Assembly (NCBI RefSeq): GCF_041929235.1
Contig: NZ_JBHFNP010000283.1
Location: forward strand, 1-64,000
Length of the DNA stretch: 64,000 nt
Source: Microseira sp041929235
GTDB lineage: Bacteria; Cyanobacteriota; Cyanobacteriia; Cyanobacteriales; Aerosakkonemataceae
Direction: 5' to 3'
Part shown: positions 25,358 to 36,333 of the stretch, piece by piece
Layout of the letters: each line of letters starts with the position of its first letter
How positions within the stretch are numbered: the first letter of the stretch is position 1
Program-made: the position numbers and the translations under genes
Notes under the pieces: model-generated
What the model was told of the DNA's origin: nothing
What the model saw: the letters and a program-made list of their open reading frames with translations, nothing else
The model's database searches: none

Positions 25358-26482
25358 ATGGAAAACGGTGGACGATTCAACAATAGACAAATGCTAACAA
25401 TTACCGAAGCGCCAAAAGAACCAATTCAGGCTAAACAGACGTTGGCGATCGCCGGAACTGCTTCGCTTGAAGATGCAGGCAAAACCCTCACCCTCACAAT
25501 CGACAACCAATTCACAACTTCTGCTGGTGTTGTTAACTCTGATGGCGCTTGGCGGTTTGAGTTTGCCTTCCAGCAAGCGGGGAATCGTCTCCTTAAATTA
25601 TCACTTGATGATGAAAGTGTCGAGTTAACAATTGAAGTGCTTCCGCCGCCTGTTCCACTCAGTTTTGTCAGGACTCCCAAAGTCGTCGAAACTCAAGAAA
25701 CTGTTATATTATTTGGTAAAACATCTGGCTACGCGGATGGTTCCGAGTTGGTATTATTAGCAGACAAAAAGTACGAACTGGCACGTCCTCGCGTCAAAGA
25801 TGGTCAATGGCAGGTTCCGGTATTATTTAATCAAACCGGGAAGCGACTAATTGAAATTATCGGAACAGAACCAGACCGCGCCCAATTTGAACTATCTGTG
25901 CAAAGACAAACGATTCGAGTTTGGTCGCGCAGCACTTGGATTAACAATATTACTCCAGCGGCAGTGGAAGACTTAGAACCTCAGCGCATCACTTTACACC
26001 ATACGGAGTATCCCACTTTACCTACTAATGCCAGTCAATCTGCGGAGGTGGAACGGTTGCGCCAAATTCAGCAGTTCCACGTGCAGCAGCCGCCAGCCGG
26101 AAGGGGTTGGAGCGATATTGGTTACCATTTTGTCATCATGCCCAGCGGTAGGGTGTACGAAGCGCGCTCGCAACTGAAGCGGGGAGCGCACGATCGGGTG
26201 AATGATGGGCTAGGTATGGCGTTTGATGGAAATTATACCAGTCGCCCGATTACCCAGGCACAGTTTGAGTCAGCGGTGGCATTGTGCGCCAAGCTGTTTC
26301 GCCGCTATGGACTCGGGGATCCGGTGACTCCCGTACCGACTCCAACCGCAGACTTTGGTGTAAAAAATTTACCCTTGATTTGCGGTCACCGCGATCGCGT
26401 TCAAACGACTTGTCCCGGTTCGGCAGCAGGCAGAACAATTCGCTTGGAAGAGATTCGTCGAGCAGTTAAAAGCAGGCTTTGA
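25358..26482 (+). CDS. N-acetylmuramoyl-L-alanine amidase (Amidase_2/PGRP-type)
   Basis: 374 residues. Residues ~20-180 are beta-rich Ig-like repeats (two copies of an IAGTASLED/LFGKTSGYAD pattern), then a zinc amidase domain with ITLHHTEYP, GWSDIGYHFVI and CGHRDRVQTTCPG holding the usual His/Cys ligands. It should cleave the muramyl-L-Ala bond of peptidoglycan. No clear signal peptide is visible from this start. An internal ATG at 25391 is an alternative, and neither has a strong ribosome-binding site. Confidence 0.87.
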   Translation: MENGGRFNNRQMLTITEAPKEPIQAKQTLAIAGTASLEDAGKTLTLTIDNQFTTSAGVVNSDGAWRFEFAFQQAGNRLLKLSLDDESVELTIEVLPPPVPLSFVRTPKVVETQETVILFGKTSGYADGSELVLLADKKYELARPRVKDGQWQVPVLFNQTGKRLIEIIGTEPDRAQFELSVQRQTIRVWSRSTWINNITPAAVEDLEPQRITLHHTEYPTLPTNASQSAEVERLRQIQQFHVQQPPAGRGWSDIGYHFVIMPSGRVYEARSQLKRGAHDRVNDGLGMAFDGNYTSRPITQAQFESAVALCAKLFRRYGLGDPVTPVPTPTADFGVKNLPLICGHRDRVQTTCPGSAAGRTIRLEEIRRAVKSRL

Positions 26483-26734
26483 TATTTCGCCTTTTACCAT
26501 CGTTTTCGTAAGTTTTTGTAAATTTATGCCAAACTGGCAACAACGCCCGGTTAAATTAGTTTTTAATGACAGGCAGGGAAAATTGATAGAGATTCTCGAT
26601 AAATTGGCTAATCGCTCATAGCTAATAGGAAAAAGGCAACTAACAACCCTGTTGACTGATATTGATAGCGATCGTGCAACTCATATTGGCAGTGCGATCG
26701 CCACAATCCAACTTGTTTGCTAAGGAGATTGAAA

Positions 26735-26908
26735 ATGGAGTTACAAATAGGATCTGAAATTTTATCAAGTTTGGGTTTTAGCTTGTTCCAAAACGAGGAA
26801 AATCAGTTCTTGATTCGGAAAAATGCCCTGGGAGAAACTTGTTACATCGTTTGTCTTAACACCTTGACACAGGAGTTGTGGGAAGAGTTGCAAGGAAAAC
26901 AGGAATAG
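26735..26908 (+). CDS. 57-residue hypothetical protein
   Basis: ATG at 26735 follows a strong AAGGAG (26722-26727). The peptide ends GKQE, and the same frame stays protein-like for another 20 codons after the TAG. It may therefore be the broken N-terminus of something longer. No family recognised. It lies just upstream of the wrecked helicase-like gene and could have been its operon partner. Confidence 0.45.
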   Translation: MELQIGSEILSSLGFSLFQNEENQFLIRKNALGETCYIVCLNTLTQELWEELQGKQE

Positions 26909-26993
26909 CGAACCCAAATGAGACATGAAAAAATCTCTGCCGGTTTGCTATTATATCTGCAAAACTACTAAGAAGAATTCCGGGAAGGGTTAG

Positions 26994-27033
26994 CTTGCAA
27001 AAGCGTTCGCGCAGCGTGCGGTCGGCATATCGA
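26994..27033. repeat. GCGCAGCGTGCGGTCGGCATATCG repeat, copy 1
   Basis: Truncated copy of a repeat that is longer at 45306-45362 and 47572-47632 (GATTCGCTGCAAGGGTAGC start, GGCATATCG end). Its position inside the decayed 26735-30698 region suggests it arrived by insertion. Confidence 0.6.
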
Positions 27034-27078
27034 TCTCCGGATATTCTCTGATTCCTTGGAACTAGCTTTAGTGGTTGA

Positions 27079-30000
27079 ATAAAAATAAAATCAGCCAAAC
27101 CCACGCTGTTCAACAGTTTAGAACAAGCTAACAACGAGCTAGTCCTAGTAGATTATAGTGATTTACTGGAAAAAATTTCAAAAGTTCTAGAGATCAACCC
27201 GTTTCGCCTGGGAGAAAATAACCAACAATTGCTGATCGACATTGACGCGATCGCTACCCAAGTCGCTGGGTTACAGGTGGAAAACCCCCTGGGTGCGTCT
27301 GCTAACAGCACTCGTGCTGCGGCGGTTAATTTTAGTCCGGGTTTTCAGCAAAGCTTTCCCGGTTATATCCAGAAGATAAAAAAGCGCTTGCAGGGGTTAT
27401 TAGAGTTAGCACTGAACCAAGCATGGCAAGCATCTATCGATGAATTTGTCAATAGTATAATTGTCGATTTAGCAACTTTTAAAGGCAATGAGAATAAGTT
27501 AGATTTTACTTATCCATTTAGGCAATATCAAGAAAAGCAGCGGTTAAGTTTCCATCGTGGCGATGGTAACAGCAGGGAATTATTGAAGTGTCATAAATTA
27601 GCGATCGCTGTGAAAAACCCGAGGGAATTTGAACCGCAGTTGCGCCAGGGTTTAGAAAATTATATCGATATTCAGTTGGCTGGGGCAAGTGAAGAGGAAC
27701 GGGAAGATCTGCGTTACATTCTCGATGACTTACAAGCAGAAAAAAATCTTACTTTTACCTACTGAGGCGAATTGTAGACACAGAAATCCTTGGGAAACTC
27801 AAAAAACAAGCACAGATAAATTACTTATAATTCCTCAAAGACAACATCAACACAAATGCCAGCGACGCCAACGCCAAAGCCGCGATTTATTTAGCAGACT
27901 TGTTTGGGGGGATCAAATTAATAGATGCGTACATCAACAATGACGAAAAAGCCGATGGAGATTACTTAGTAAACTACGCTGGAACATCAGTTAACTACAG
28001 AGATATGTTTTCCCGTGGCGAAGCGTTTGACATGCTGCCAATTATTCCCAAAATCGAAGGTTACTTAGGAGAAACGAAAGATGAAAACCGGGGAGAAATC
28101 GAATTTATCTTTGGTTTAAAGCTGAAATTTAACAACCCAGTTCACCTGTATGGTGGCAAAACAGTACTCAGTCGCAGAAGTCAACCCTGAACTAATGCAA
28201 CAATTGGGGTTAAGTGGAACTTTGAACTTGAGACAAGCTGATGCAGACTTGATTAAAAAGGCATTGGTTTCTCAGGCAAATTATATCTTTTTAACCGGAA
28301 ATCCTGGGATTGGCAAAACTCCGGCAATTGTGGAATTTCTCAAAAGCAAAATAGACGAAGGTTTTTTATTCTTCTACGTTATTCCGAGAAAACAAGTCTA
28401 CCTCGATATTATCTATAAATTCAAAAACGAAGAGACGGGAGAGTTATGCGATCGCCGCTTAATTGCCATCAACACCAATGGGTATTTTATCGCATAAAAT
28501 GGCAAATTTTGCAACTACACAGTCGCATATCAATGGAATCAGCGTCAGGATAATTTTACAGAACAATCCGTCCATTTTATCGATAGCAGATTATCCGAAA
28601 AACGCGGTTGGAGACCCGACAGACTCAAGCGAATAAGCGAAGATGAAATCCAATATATCGGACGCAGAAGGCGTTTTAAACAGTATTTGCGCAGCTATAT
28701 TTACCTTGGTCGATCGCCAAGTTTCTCATAACATCGTCGCCTTTCCATCCAATCTTTAAAGAAAACCGACGCAGGCGATACATTAAAACAAAACATTTTG
28801 AAAAAATCTTCAGGAATGCTTACATCGAACGAGAAGGTAAAGTAATCCCCGCCAGAATGAAAGAAATCTCTAGCCGCATCAAACATTTATTCATCATGAT
28901 AGATGAAATCACACGTGACGATGGCGGGGTGGAATTTTTAAATAACATTAGTCAGATGTTGTTTACCAAGTATAAATTAGCCGATACGCAATCCGGGTTT
29001 AACACAAAAATTATCGTTGCCGATGCTTCAATTGTGGACAAAAATGTGATAGCACAACACCTATCCAATCCTTCACCAGAACCGAATAAAATTTATTTCC
29101 GTCTGGCTTCATCTGAGGCTATTTTACCGCTTTATGTAGAGCAATTTAAATTTAAGGGTTTGTCTGCGACTGCTATCAATACTAATTCCTATCCGGCAAG
29201 CAGTTTATCCCTCACCTACAAAGTTATTGTGGAATCTGCTAAATTTAATGAAGCGGAGCGTTTAAAGCAAAATACCAAATTAGTAGAAACCATACAATCG
29301 GGAATTTTAGAGGATATAGAAACGCTTTTACAGCGTTCAGATGCGATCCAGATTATAGTTTATATTCACAATAAGCTCCTATTGGCTGACCTGATTGAAA
29401 AGATTAGGAAACATCGGGGAGAGTTTGAGAAATATCAGGAATACCTGGAAATACACGCCAATATTTCCGAACAAGAAAAGTCATTAATAAATCAGTATAA
29501 AAACGATGTCAAAATTGTCTTCATGACCGCTTCCGGGAGTCGGGGGTTATCTTTTCCCAAGACAAAGCATATCTTGGTGGAAATCCCTCGATTTAAAATT
29601 GAAAAAAACTTGATGTAATTGATTCAGGTGATTTATAGAGTTCGAGGAAATGATGAGATAGATAATCAAGCAAAAGATCTAGTTTTTTACTAGGGAGATC
29701 GAGCGGTTTATTATGAAAATGAACCCCAGCTATCTTTGCAGGAAAGCGTTCTGAGTTTGGTGAATATATTGTTGGTTTTAAAAACTTCTATAATGACCCG
29801 GATTTCCGGGTATGGTCGGATAGGTCGAGACAATTTTATCATGATTCCAATTGGCGGCAAGTCCGTCTTTGCAGCAGGGGAAACTTTTTCTAGTCAGATG
29901 GCTAACCTGATTAGTCAGATGAAGAATGAATCTAAGAGAAATAGAAGCGTATCGCTTCTGAAACAAGTATATCAGCGGTTAGAACAACTGCTGGGTAGCT

Positions 30001-30698
30001 CAAAATTTGTTTGGCATAATTCAGAGGATAAGAAAACCGAGGAAATTTCTTATCTTGCTATGGGCGAATCGTTTACCAAAGAGTTTTTACAGATAGGTAA
30101 CAACGGTTTAGATGGGTTATTAAATTTTGGGGCGCTCCAACTGAGTTATATTAGCGGTAGCCTGCTGGTAGTTCCCGCAGATGAAAATTTAGAAGAAATA
30201 TACGAAATGCTAATTCAAGCACAAATCCGCAGGGTTGTCAACGACGATCTGTTGCAGAAAATGCAAATCATCAGCCACAGTAAAACCTACCCGCCAAGTC
30301 GGCAAGCGGCGATTAAAGATGCCATAGAATTAGTCAAAAAGTTGAGAAATTGCGACGAAAAAACCCAGAGATATAAGCAACAAAGCCAGCAGTGGGTTCG
30401 CTATTACGCCTTGCCCTTATTTACATTCACTAGCGGTGAAATCATCAGCGATTATTTTGCCAGGGATCCTGAAGAACCCGAAGGCGAAAGCTTCCGGAAT
30501 ATTCTGGAAGTTTATATTCGCTCTCTGTACCCTGTAGGCAATATTTTGCCGATTGGTCACAAATATCAAGATTTCCCGTTTGTTGTGTTTAGGAGCTACA
30601 GTTTAGAAGAATTAAGAGCGAAGATTTTTACCGATAAGTATCTGCTAACTTCCAACGAGTTGAACGTACTCAATTTGATTCTGGCTAAAAACGACTAA
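27079..30698 (+). pseudogene. Large helicase-like P-loop NTPase gene, multiply broken
   Basis: Readable blocks in shifting frames add up to one large protein. 27079-27764 is an N-terminal domain. 27820-28190 continues it. 28150-28497 carries Walker A in LTGNPGIGKTPA. 28500-28680 follows in another frame. 28857-29618 has a Walker B-like FIMIDEI and the motif MTASGSRGLSFPKTKH. Frame 3 then continues through TAA (29616) into QVIYRVRG (helicase motif VI-like), through TAG (29691), to 30698. I count at least three frameshifts and three in-frame stops. It looks like a cyanobacterial superfamily-2-type helicase of unknown role, possibly from a defence locus. It cannot make a full product. Confidence 0.7.
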
Positions 30699-30894
30699 AA
30701 TCTTCGCTCTGTGCCAGTCAAGAGCGCGACGCGCGCCAGAGTCGTCACTCGCCAGGGGAGACCCTAGACTCCGCCATTAGATATAAAAGCACAGCCGCAA
30801 ATCATTAGTCAATTTCTTCATTTCCCCTCTTGCAATCGATCCCCGACAATCAGACACTGTACTTGGGAACGATCGGCATCTCGAGAGGTTTGTT

Positions 30895-32184
30895 GTGAAA
30901 AAAGTTCTGGCTATTATCCTGGGAGGGGGCGCGGGTACTCGCCTTTACCCCCTCACCAAGCTACGCGCAAAACCAGCAGTCCCGCTGGCAGGGAAATATC
31001 GCCTGATCGATATCCCCGTCAGTAACTGCATTAACTCAGAGATCTTCAAAATCTACGTTCTGACGCAATTTAACTCGGCATCCCTCAATCGCCACCTTGC
31101 CCGTACCTACAACTTTTCCGGTTTCACCGAGGGGTTTGTCGAGGTACTCGCCGCACAGCAGACCCCCGAAAACCCCAACTGGTTTCAGGGGACGGCAGAT
31201 GCGGTACGCCAATATATGTGGCTGTTTCACGAATGGGATGTGGATGAATACCTGATTTTATCCGGGGATCACCTCTACCGGATGGACTATCGCCAGTTTT
31301 GGCAGCGCCACCGCGACACCAATGCGGATATTACCATCTCCGTGGTGCCGATGGATGAGAAACGCGCCTCGGATTTTGGCTTGATGAAAATCGACTCTTC
31401 TGGCAGGGTGGTTCAATTCAGCGAAAAACCCAAAGGCGACGCCTTGAAGCAGATGCAGGTCGATACTACAACCTTGGGGTTGAGTCGCGAAGAAGCAGAG
31501 AAAATGCCTTACATTGCTTCAATGGGGATTTATGTCTTCAAAAAAGAAGCATTGTTAACCCTGCTGAAAGAAGCGCAAGAACGCACTGATTTTGGTAAAG
31601 AAATTATCCCAGCTGCATCGAAGGACTATAACGTCCAAGCGTACTTATTTGATAGCTACTGGGAAGATATCGGAACCATTGAATCGTTCTACGAAGCCAA
31701 TTTGGCGCTGACGCGACAACCGCATCCGCCGTTTAGTTTCTACGACGAACAAGCGCCGATTTATACTCGATCCCGTTACTTGCCGCCGTCGAAAGTGTTG
31801 GATTGCCGGGTAACGGAATCGCTGATTAGTGAAGGGTGCATCTTGAAAGAATGCCGGATTGAAAATTCGGTTTTGGGAGTGCGCTCGCTCGTCGAATCCG
31901 GCAGCTTGATCGATAGTTCCCTGCTAATGGGAGCAGATTTCTACGAATCATACGCCGAAGGGGGATCCGCCTGTCCAGATAATAAAGTTCCGGTGGGGAT
32001 CGGCTCCAACTCGACGATTCGCCGCGCGATTATCGACAAAAATGCTTGCATTGGCTGCGACGTGCAAATTATTAATAAAGACCGCGTCGAAGAAGCCAAT
32101 CGCGAAAGTGAAGGATTCTACATCCGCAACGGCATTGTTGTCGTGTTGAAGGGTGCTGTAATTCCTGATGGAACGATCATTTAA
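30895..32184 (+). CDS. glgC: Glucose-1-phosphate adenylyltransferase (ADP-glucose pyrophosphorylase)
   Basis: The 429-residue enzyme has LGGGAGTRLYPLTKLRAKPAVPLAGKY split between the nucleotide site and activator region, YLILSGDHLYRMDY, and a C-terminal beta-helix. It forms ADP-glucose from ATP and glucose-1-phosphate, the committed step of glycogen synthesis, and in cyanobacteria is activated by 3-phosphoglycerate. The start is GTG at 30895, giving MKKVLAIILGGGAGTR as in orthologues. Full length, no lesions. Confidence 0.97.
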   Translation: MKKVLAIILGGGAGTRLYPLTKLRAKPAVPLAGKYRLIDIPVSNCINSEIFKIYVLTQFNSASLNRHLARTYNFSGFTEGFVEVLAAQQTPENPNWFQGTADAVRQYMWLFHEWDVDEYLILSGDHLYRMDYRQFWQRHRDTNADITISVVPMDEKRASDFGLMKIDSSGRVVQFSEKPKGDALKQMQVDTTTLGLSREEAEKMPYIASMGIYVFKKEALLTLLKEAQERTDFGKEIIPAASKDYNVQAYLFDSYWEDIGTIESFYEANLALTRQPHPPFSFYDEQAPIYTRSRYLPPSKVLDCRVTESLISEGCILKECRIENSVLGVRSLVESGSLIDSSLLMGADFYESYAEGGSACPDNKVPVGIGSNSTIRRAIIDKNACIGCDVQIINKDRVEEANRESEGFYIRNGIVVVLKGAVIPDGTII

Positions 32185-32187
32185 TTT

Positions 32188-32252
32188 CAGATTTGAGATT
32201 TGAGATTGGAGATTTAAAATCTAAAATCTCAAATCTAAAATCTAAAATTTTT
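32188..32252. repeat. AAATCTAAAATCT short tandem repeats
   Basis: TTTGAGATTTGAGATTGGAG followed by AAATCTAAAATCTC units fill the gap between glgC and the kinase gene and run up to the ATG. The same repeat fills 58727-58795, 60840-60875 and 62665-62735. Confidence 0.8.
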
Positions 32253-32798
32253 ATGCCCAAACTCGTTCTCCTCATCGGACTTCCTGGAAGCGGTAAATCT
32301 TCTCTGGCGCAACAAATCGTTGCAGCTTCTCAGGGACATCTACTAATTTCTACCGATGCCATCCGTGGTCAACTGTTTGGCGATGAAGCAATCCAAGGAT
32401 CTTGGGTTTTAATTGCACAGGAATTACAGCGACAATTGCACCAAGCAGTTGGTGCAATTTGCCAAAACTCTGCAAGGTCAGCAATTTTTGATGCTACGAA
32501 TGCTGTGCTACAACATCGGCGAGAAGCAATCGCCCTCGCCCGCGATACAGGCTTCACCCATATTACCGGCTTGTGGTTAGATACCCCCGTTTGGCTGTGT
32601 CTCTTCCGCAATCGCCGCAGGCGGCGAATTGTCCCCGATGATGTTATATTGCGGATGCACCGCCAATTGCGGCAAGAGCCACCATCTTTGGCAGATGGAC
32701 TCGATTGTCTGATCCGCTACTATCCGGGTGGGTGTAGTACGGTTAGTGCCCTCGCGCAAGTGAGAAAGAACCGTACCCGACCGAACTTGCACCTTTGA
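32253..32798 (+). CDS. P-loop kinase-like ATPase (polynucleotide kinase-type)
   Basis: 181 residues with Walker A GLPGSGKSSLA, LISTDAIRGQLFG and a DATNA motif, the layout of small zeta/PNK-like kinases that phosphorylate nucleic acid or small-molecule hydroxyls. Substrate unknown. The ATG at 32253 is chosen because upstream in-frame codons are entirely AAATCT repeat. It follows glgC in the same direction. Confidence 0.8.
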   Translation: MPKLVLLIGLPGSGKSSLAQQIVAASQGHLLISTDAIRGQLFGDEAIQGSWVLIAQELQRQLHQAVGAICQNSARSAIFDATNAVLQHRREAIALARDTGFTHITGLWLDTPVWLCLFRNRRRRRIVPDDVILRMHRQLRQEPPSLADGLDCLIRYYPGGCSTVSALAQVRKNRTRPNLHL

Positions 32799-32946
32799 TA
32801 TTCTAAAAGGCACAATTAAAGATAATAATGCCCATTAATTAGGTATTGTCCTAATTCTAGCATTGAACCTAACTAACTATAAAAAACAAGCACCAAAATA
32901 GAGAAAACCAATAAATTAAAATCTTTAATCGAGAGGAGATTGGTGG

Positions 32947-33975
32947 ATGGCTGCAACTGATTTTAAAGACTATTATGCCGTTCTGGGGGTGAACAAAACT
33001 GCTAGTGCCGACGAAATTAAAAAAGCCTACCGCCGACTAGCACGAAAATACCACCCCGACATGAACCCGGGCAACAAAGAAGCCGAAACCCGCTTCAAAG
33101 AAATTAACGAAGCGTACGAAGTGCTGTCAGACGCAGAAAAACGCAAAAAATACGACCAATTCGGGCAATATTGGAAACAAGCCGGTCAAACATGGCCCGG
33201 TAGTGGCGCTGCTGGCACTAACGTTGATTTTAGCGGCTTCGACTTCAGTCAATACTCCAATTTCGATGAGTTTATCAACGAATTGCTCGGTCGCATGGGC
33301 AGCACCGGCGCTCAAACTGGAACTGGACGCTCTGGGAGTCGGAGTTACTCCTACCGCACGTCTACAGGTCGCTCCACCGGCTTTGACAACTTTAGCGGCT
33401 TTGATGGATATAACACCACTAGCGCTAGCGCAGGCTCAACCGCCGATCGAGAAGCAACCCTTACCCTCTCCCTATCGGAAGCTTTTCACGGCGTCCAGAA
33501 GCGTTTAAACCTCGGTACAGAAGAGATTAACGTCCGCATTCCCCCTGGCGCGAAGAAAGGTAGCCGCATCCGCGTCAAAGGCAAAGGTGCGGTGAGTCCC
33601 TACAACCAACAACGGGGGGATTTGTACCTGAATATTGAACTGCAACCGCACCCATTCTTCCAATTTGAGGGAGATAATTTGGTTTGCGAAGTGCCAATTG
33701 CTCCAGATGAAGCGGTATTGGGAGCCAAAATAGAAGTACCCACTCCCGATGGCAACGTGACGGTAAACGTTCCCCCTGGAATTCGTTCTGGACAATCTCT
33801 CCGATTGCGCGGTAAAGGTTGGCCTAATCCTAAAAGTGGGCGCGGCGACCAAATGGTGAAAATTACTATTGTGGCACCGAAAGAAATTAGTGCCGTCGAG
33901 CGAGAATATTATGAAAAAATTCGCTCATCCCGTAGTTTTAATCCCCGCAGCAATTTGCAGCAAGTGAGATTGTAA
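32947..33975 (+). CDS. DnaJ/CbpA-type J-domain co-chaperone
   Basis: 342 residues. The J domain at ~6-70 has HPD at 36-38, then comes a G/S/F-rich linker (to ~165), then two beta-sandwich substrate-binding domains (VRIPPGAKKGSRIRVKGKG; NVPPGIRSGQSLRLRGKG). The cysteine zinc-finger of classical DnaJ is absent, so it is a type II/CbpA-like Hsp40 that stimulates DnaK. A GAGAGGAG ribosome-binding site precedes the ATG. A hairpin follows the stop. Confidence 0.93.
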   Translation: MAATDFKDYYAVLGVNKTASADEIKKAYRRLARKYHPDMNPGNKEAETRFKEINEAYEVLSDAEKRKKYDQFGQYWKQAGQTWPGSGAAGTNVDFSGFDFSQYSNFDEFINELLGRMGSTGAQTGTGRSGSRSYSYRTSTGRSTGFDNFSGFDGYNTTSASAGSTADREATLTLSLSEAFHGVQKRLNLGTEEINVRIPPGAKKGSRIRVKGKGAVSPYNQQRGDLYLNIELQPHPFFQFEGDNLVCEVPIAPDEAVLGAKIEVPTPDGNVTVNVPPGIRSGQSLRLRGKGWPNPKSGRGDQMVKITIVAPKEISAVEREYYEKIRSSRSFNPRSNLQQVRL

Positions 33976-33994
33976 TTTCAAATTTGAGATTTCA

Positions 33995-34040
33995 GATGGC
34001 AAATTGAAGCAGCAGATTAAACAACTTTCAATTTGCCATC
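33995..34040 (+). terminator. Hairpin after dnaJ
   Basis: GATGGCAAATTGAA pairs perfectly with TTCAATTTGCCATC (14 bp, 18-nt loop), starting 19 bp after the stop codon. There is no T-run, so a weak terminator or 3' stabiliser. Confidence 0.5.
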
Positions 34041-34085
34041 CGCATTTTTCAATTTAGTAGTTCATCACACCCACGCCTTGCTCCA

Positions 34086-34116
34086 GAAACCCGGTTTTTT
34101 CAAAAAACCGGGTTTC
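34086..34116. repeat. GAAACCCGGTTTTTT palindrome
   Basis: A perfect 15-bp stem with a single-base centre, member of a family also at 44415-44446 and, as single arms, near 38362, 38844, 56195 and 61541. The gap 33976-34481 otherwise holds a TAGGCGC(TTGG)GCGCCTA hairpin at ~34133 and no gene that I can support. Confidence 0.75.
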
Positions 34117-34481
34117 TTTTAGGCCGTTCGTAGTAGGCGCTTGGGCGCCTACTTGCCACTCGGTTTTTGAGTTTTTGCGTAATTTATCGGTCTATTTTAT
34201 CCGTACTTTCTCGGTGTACCGGATAGTTTTTCATATAGTTAGTTCTGGAATTGCGGTTATTACCGGAATTAAGGCAACTTTGGGGTTAGTTGAGTGAAAA
34301 GTTGCTTGTGGGGAATACGGGGGTTGCAGGCGATCGCTCCCCTTCAAAATCATCATCGCTGCTAATTTATCCTGATAAACACGTAATTTTTATTCACCGT
34401 ATTAATACTTAATTGCCCCGCAAATTAAATAATTCGTAAAATCTTTTATTTTGTATTGATAAAATTATCAAACTCCTGGTT

Positions 34482-35945
34482 ATGTTATTTATTAAGAATT
34501 TTATGGACAAGTCAATGTTTGATTCGCTACGCTCAGAGCCAAATAACATTTGGGGTACATCTTTCAAGCAGTCTTTCACTAATTCCGGATTGAATTTAGA
34601 ATCAAGCATTGAAATGCTAACCTACCCGATCAAAAATAGTGCATTTAGTCAAAAAATAGACATAAAAAATTTCACATGCAGCGGTGATGATAATCTTTTG
34701 ATATCTCATTTGTCGCTAGGATATCAAAGCGATCAAGCTTTAAATTCAGGCAATTACAACAGCAACACTGCGGCAGATAAATCATCGGTAGAGCCGCTAA
34801 CTGGCGAGGTTTTATCGAAGGACATTGTAGAGAAAGCGCTGCAATCGGCGCCTGGTTATCTGAAAGGATTTGCAACCGCTCCAGATTTCAACGCCAAGAT
34901 GAATCTAGCTTTTGGCAATAATTGGAATGCCGAAGTAGCTAGTGAGTTAGTTCAAGAATTTACCGGGGGCAATTTTAGTAACCTGCCAGGGATTGAGATT
35001 CTGCCATCTGCCACCTTGAATGGGGCGAATGGCGCTTTTGCTAGCGTGACCAACACGATTTATTTATCCCAGGAATTCATTGCTCAAAATGCTGGTAATC
35101 CAGGAGCAATTACCAGCGTGCTTCTCGAAGAGATTGGGCATTATATAGACTCGAAAATCAATGTTTTGGATGCAGCGGGAGATGAAGGAGAAATTTTTGC
35201 TGCAACCATTCAAGGCAAGCAGTTAAGCGAGGGTGAACTTCTGGCTTTAAAGGCTGAAGATGATACAGCAACTATAACGTTAGATGGAAAAGCCATTGGG
35301 ATAGAAATGGACAACACCCTGGGTAGTGCCCGCAACATTGGCACTCTCAGCGGCACTCAAACTTTCAGCGACTTTGTAGGTACAGCAGACACCAACGACT
35401 TCTACCGCTTCACCCTCAACAGCAACAGCAATTTCAGCCTCACCCTCAACGGGTTGAGTGGCAATGCGGATGTGCAGTTAATTCAGGATGTCAACAACAA
35501 CGGCATCATCAATGGTAACGATGTGTTGCAACGTTCCCAAAACGTCGGTACAACTCCAGACGCGATTAGCCGTACCCTCAATGCCGGTACTTATTTCGCA
35601 CTGGTTTACCCAATCAGTGGGGTAAATACTAATTACAATCTCAGCTTGACGGCTAACCCTGTGGTATCCCCACCCACTGTCACTATTAGCGCCACAGACG
35701 CCAGCGCCGCAGAAACCTTAACAAGTCAAACCCCTAATCCCGGTCAATTTACCATTACCCGCACTGGTAGTACCACCACCGCATTAACGGTCAACTACAG
35801 TGTCGGCGGTACTGCTACCAATGGCAGCGACTATAGTAGCCTCACGGGTAGCGTCGTTATTCCTGTGGGTGCTACCTCGGTTACTTTACCTATTAATGTC
35901 ATCGATGACACTCAGGTAGAAGGCAACGAGAGCTTGACTAAATAG
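34482..35945 (+). pseudogene. N-terminal half of a secreted Calx-beta/serralysin protease, cut by an insertion
   Basis: 487 codons. A ~260-residue N-terminal region common in large cyanobacterial exoproteins contains VLLEEIGHYID and AGDEGEIFAA. A PPC-type beta domain follows (TQTFSDFVGTADTNDFYRF ... NAGTYFALVYP), then a Calx-beta domain (PNPGQFTITRTGS, VNYSVGGTATNGSDY) that stops short at VEGNES, where foreign DNA begins. It reads on logically in the 36337-38226 half. No Sec signal; such proteins are usually exported by type I systems. Confidence 0.78.
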
Positions 35946-36333
35946 CAAAATACTTTGCTAAAGTTACTCATAGTTTTTACTTATCGCGATAGTGTTGACT
36001 CGGTTGTAATTTTCTGCTATGTTTCTGAGAAGGCCGAAAACCAAGGCTTAAAATTGTTTGGTTTGTAAACCACAGCCGCTGCAAAACTAACCAGCCTGTA
36101 AAAAGGTCGAACGGGATACTACGATTCGCTAAATTGGTGCAAAATAATGGTTGAACAATGGCTAAAAGCTTCAAAAAACAGTTACTCATCTTAAAATAGG
36201 GTGGGCTACATCCGAATTTACGCCTGTGGACAAGAAGGATCCGACTCCCTTGGTGGAAGCAGGAAGCAGACCCTCTAGAAATTACTTCTAGTTGAATGGT
36301 GAAGCACAAGATAAGTTTAGCCAAGTTTTGTAT
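35934..36333. mobile_element. ~400-bp insertion with imperfect terminal inverted repeats
   Basis: It splits the Calx-beta domain between VEGNES and TAVVTLASN. AGC occurs at both borders (35931-35933 and 36334-36336), a possible 3-bp target duplication. The left end ATAGCAAAATACTTTGCTAAA matches, with gaps, the complement of the right end (TTTAGCCAAGTTTTGTAT). The right third holds CTAGAA...TTCTAG pairing and a reading like the tail of a TnpB gene (YACGQEGSDSL), so it may derive from an IS605-type right end. No intact transposase. Confidence 0.6.

Noticed and set aside
34120..34160. TAGGCGC hairpin considered as a tRNA arm
   Set aside because: No cloverleaf can be built around it; it is a simple inverted repeat.
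35130..35160. EEIGH motif taken as a second metalloprotease site
   Set aside because: It lacks the HExxH pattern; the true zinc site is HETFHALGLKHP in the C-terminal half.
35977..36324. 115-codon minus-strand frame inside the insertion in the protease gene
   Set aside because: No transposase motif; it ends in the interrupted gene and looks like a chance frame.
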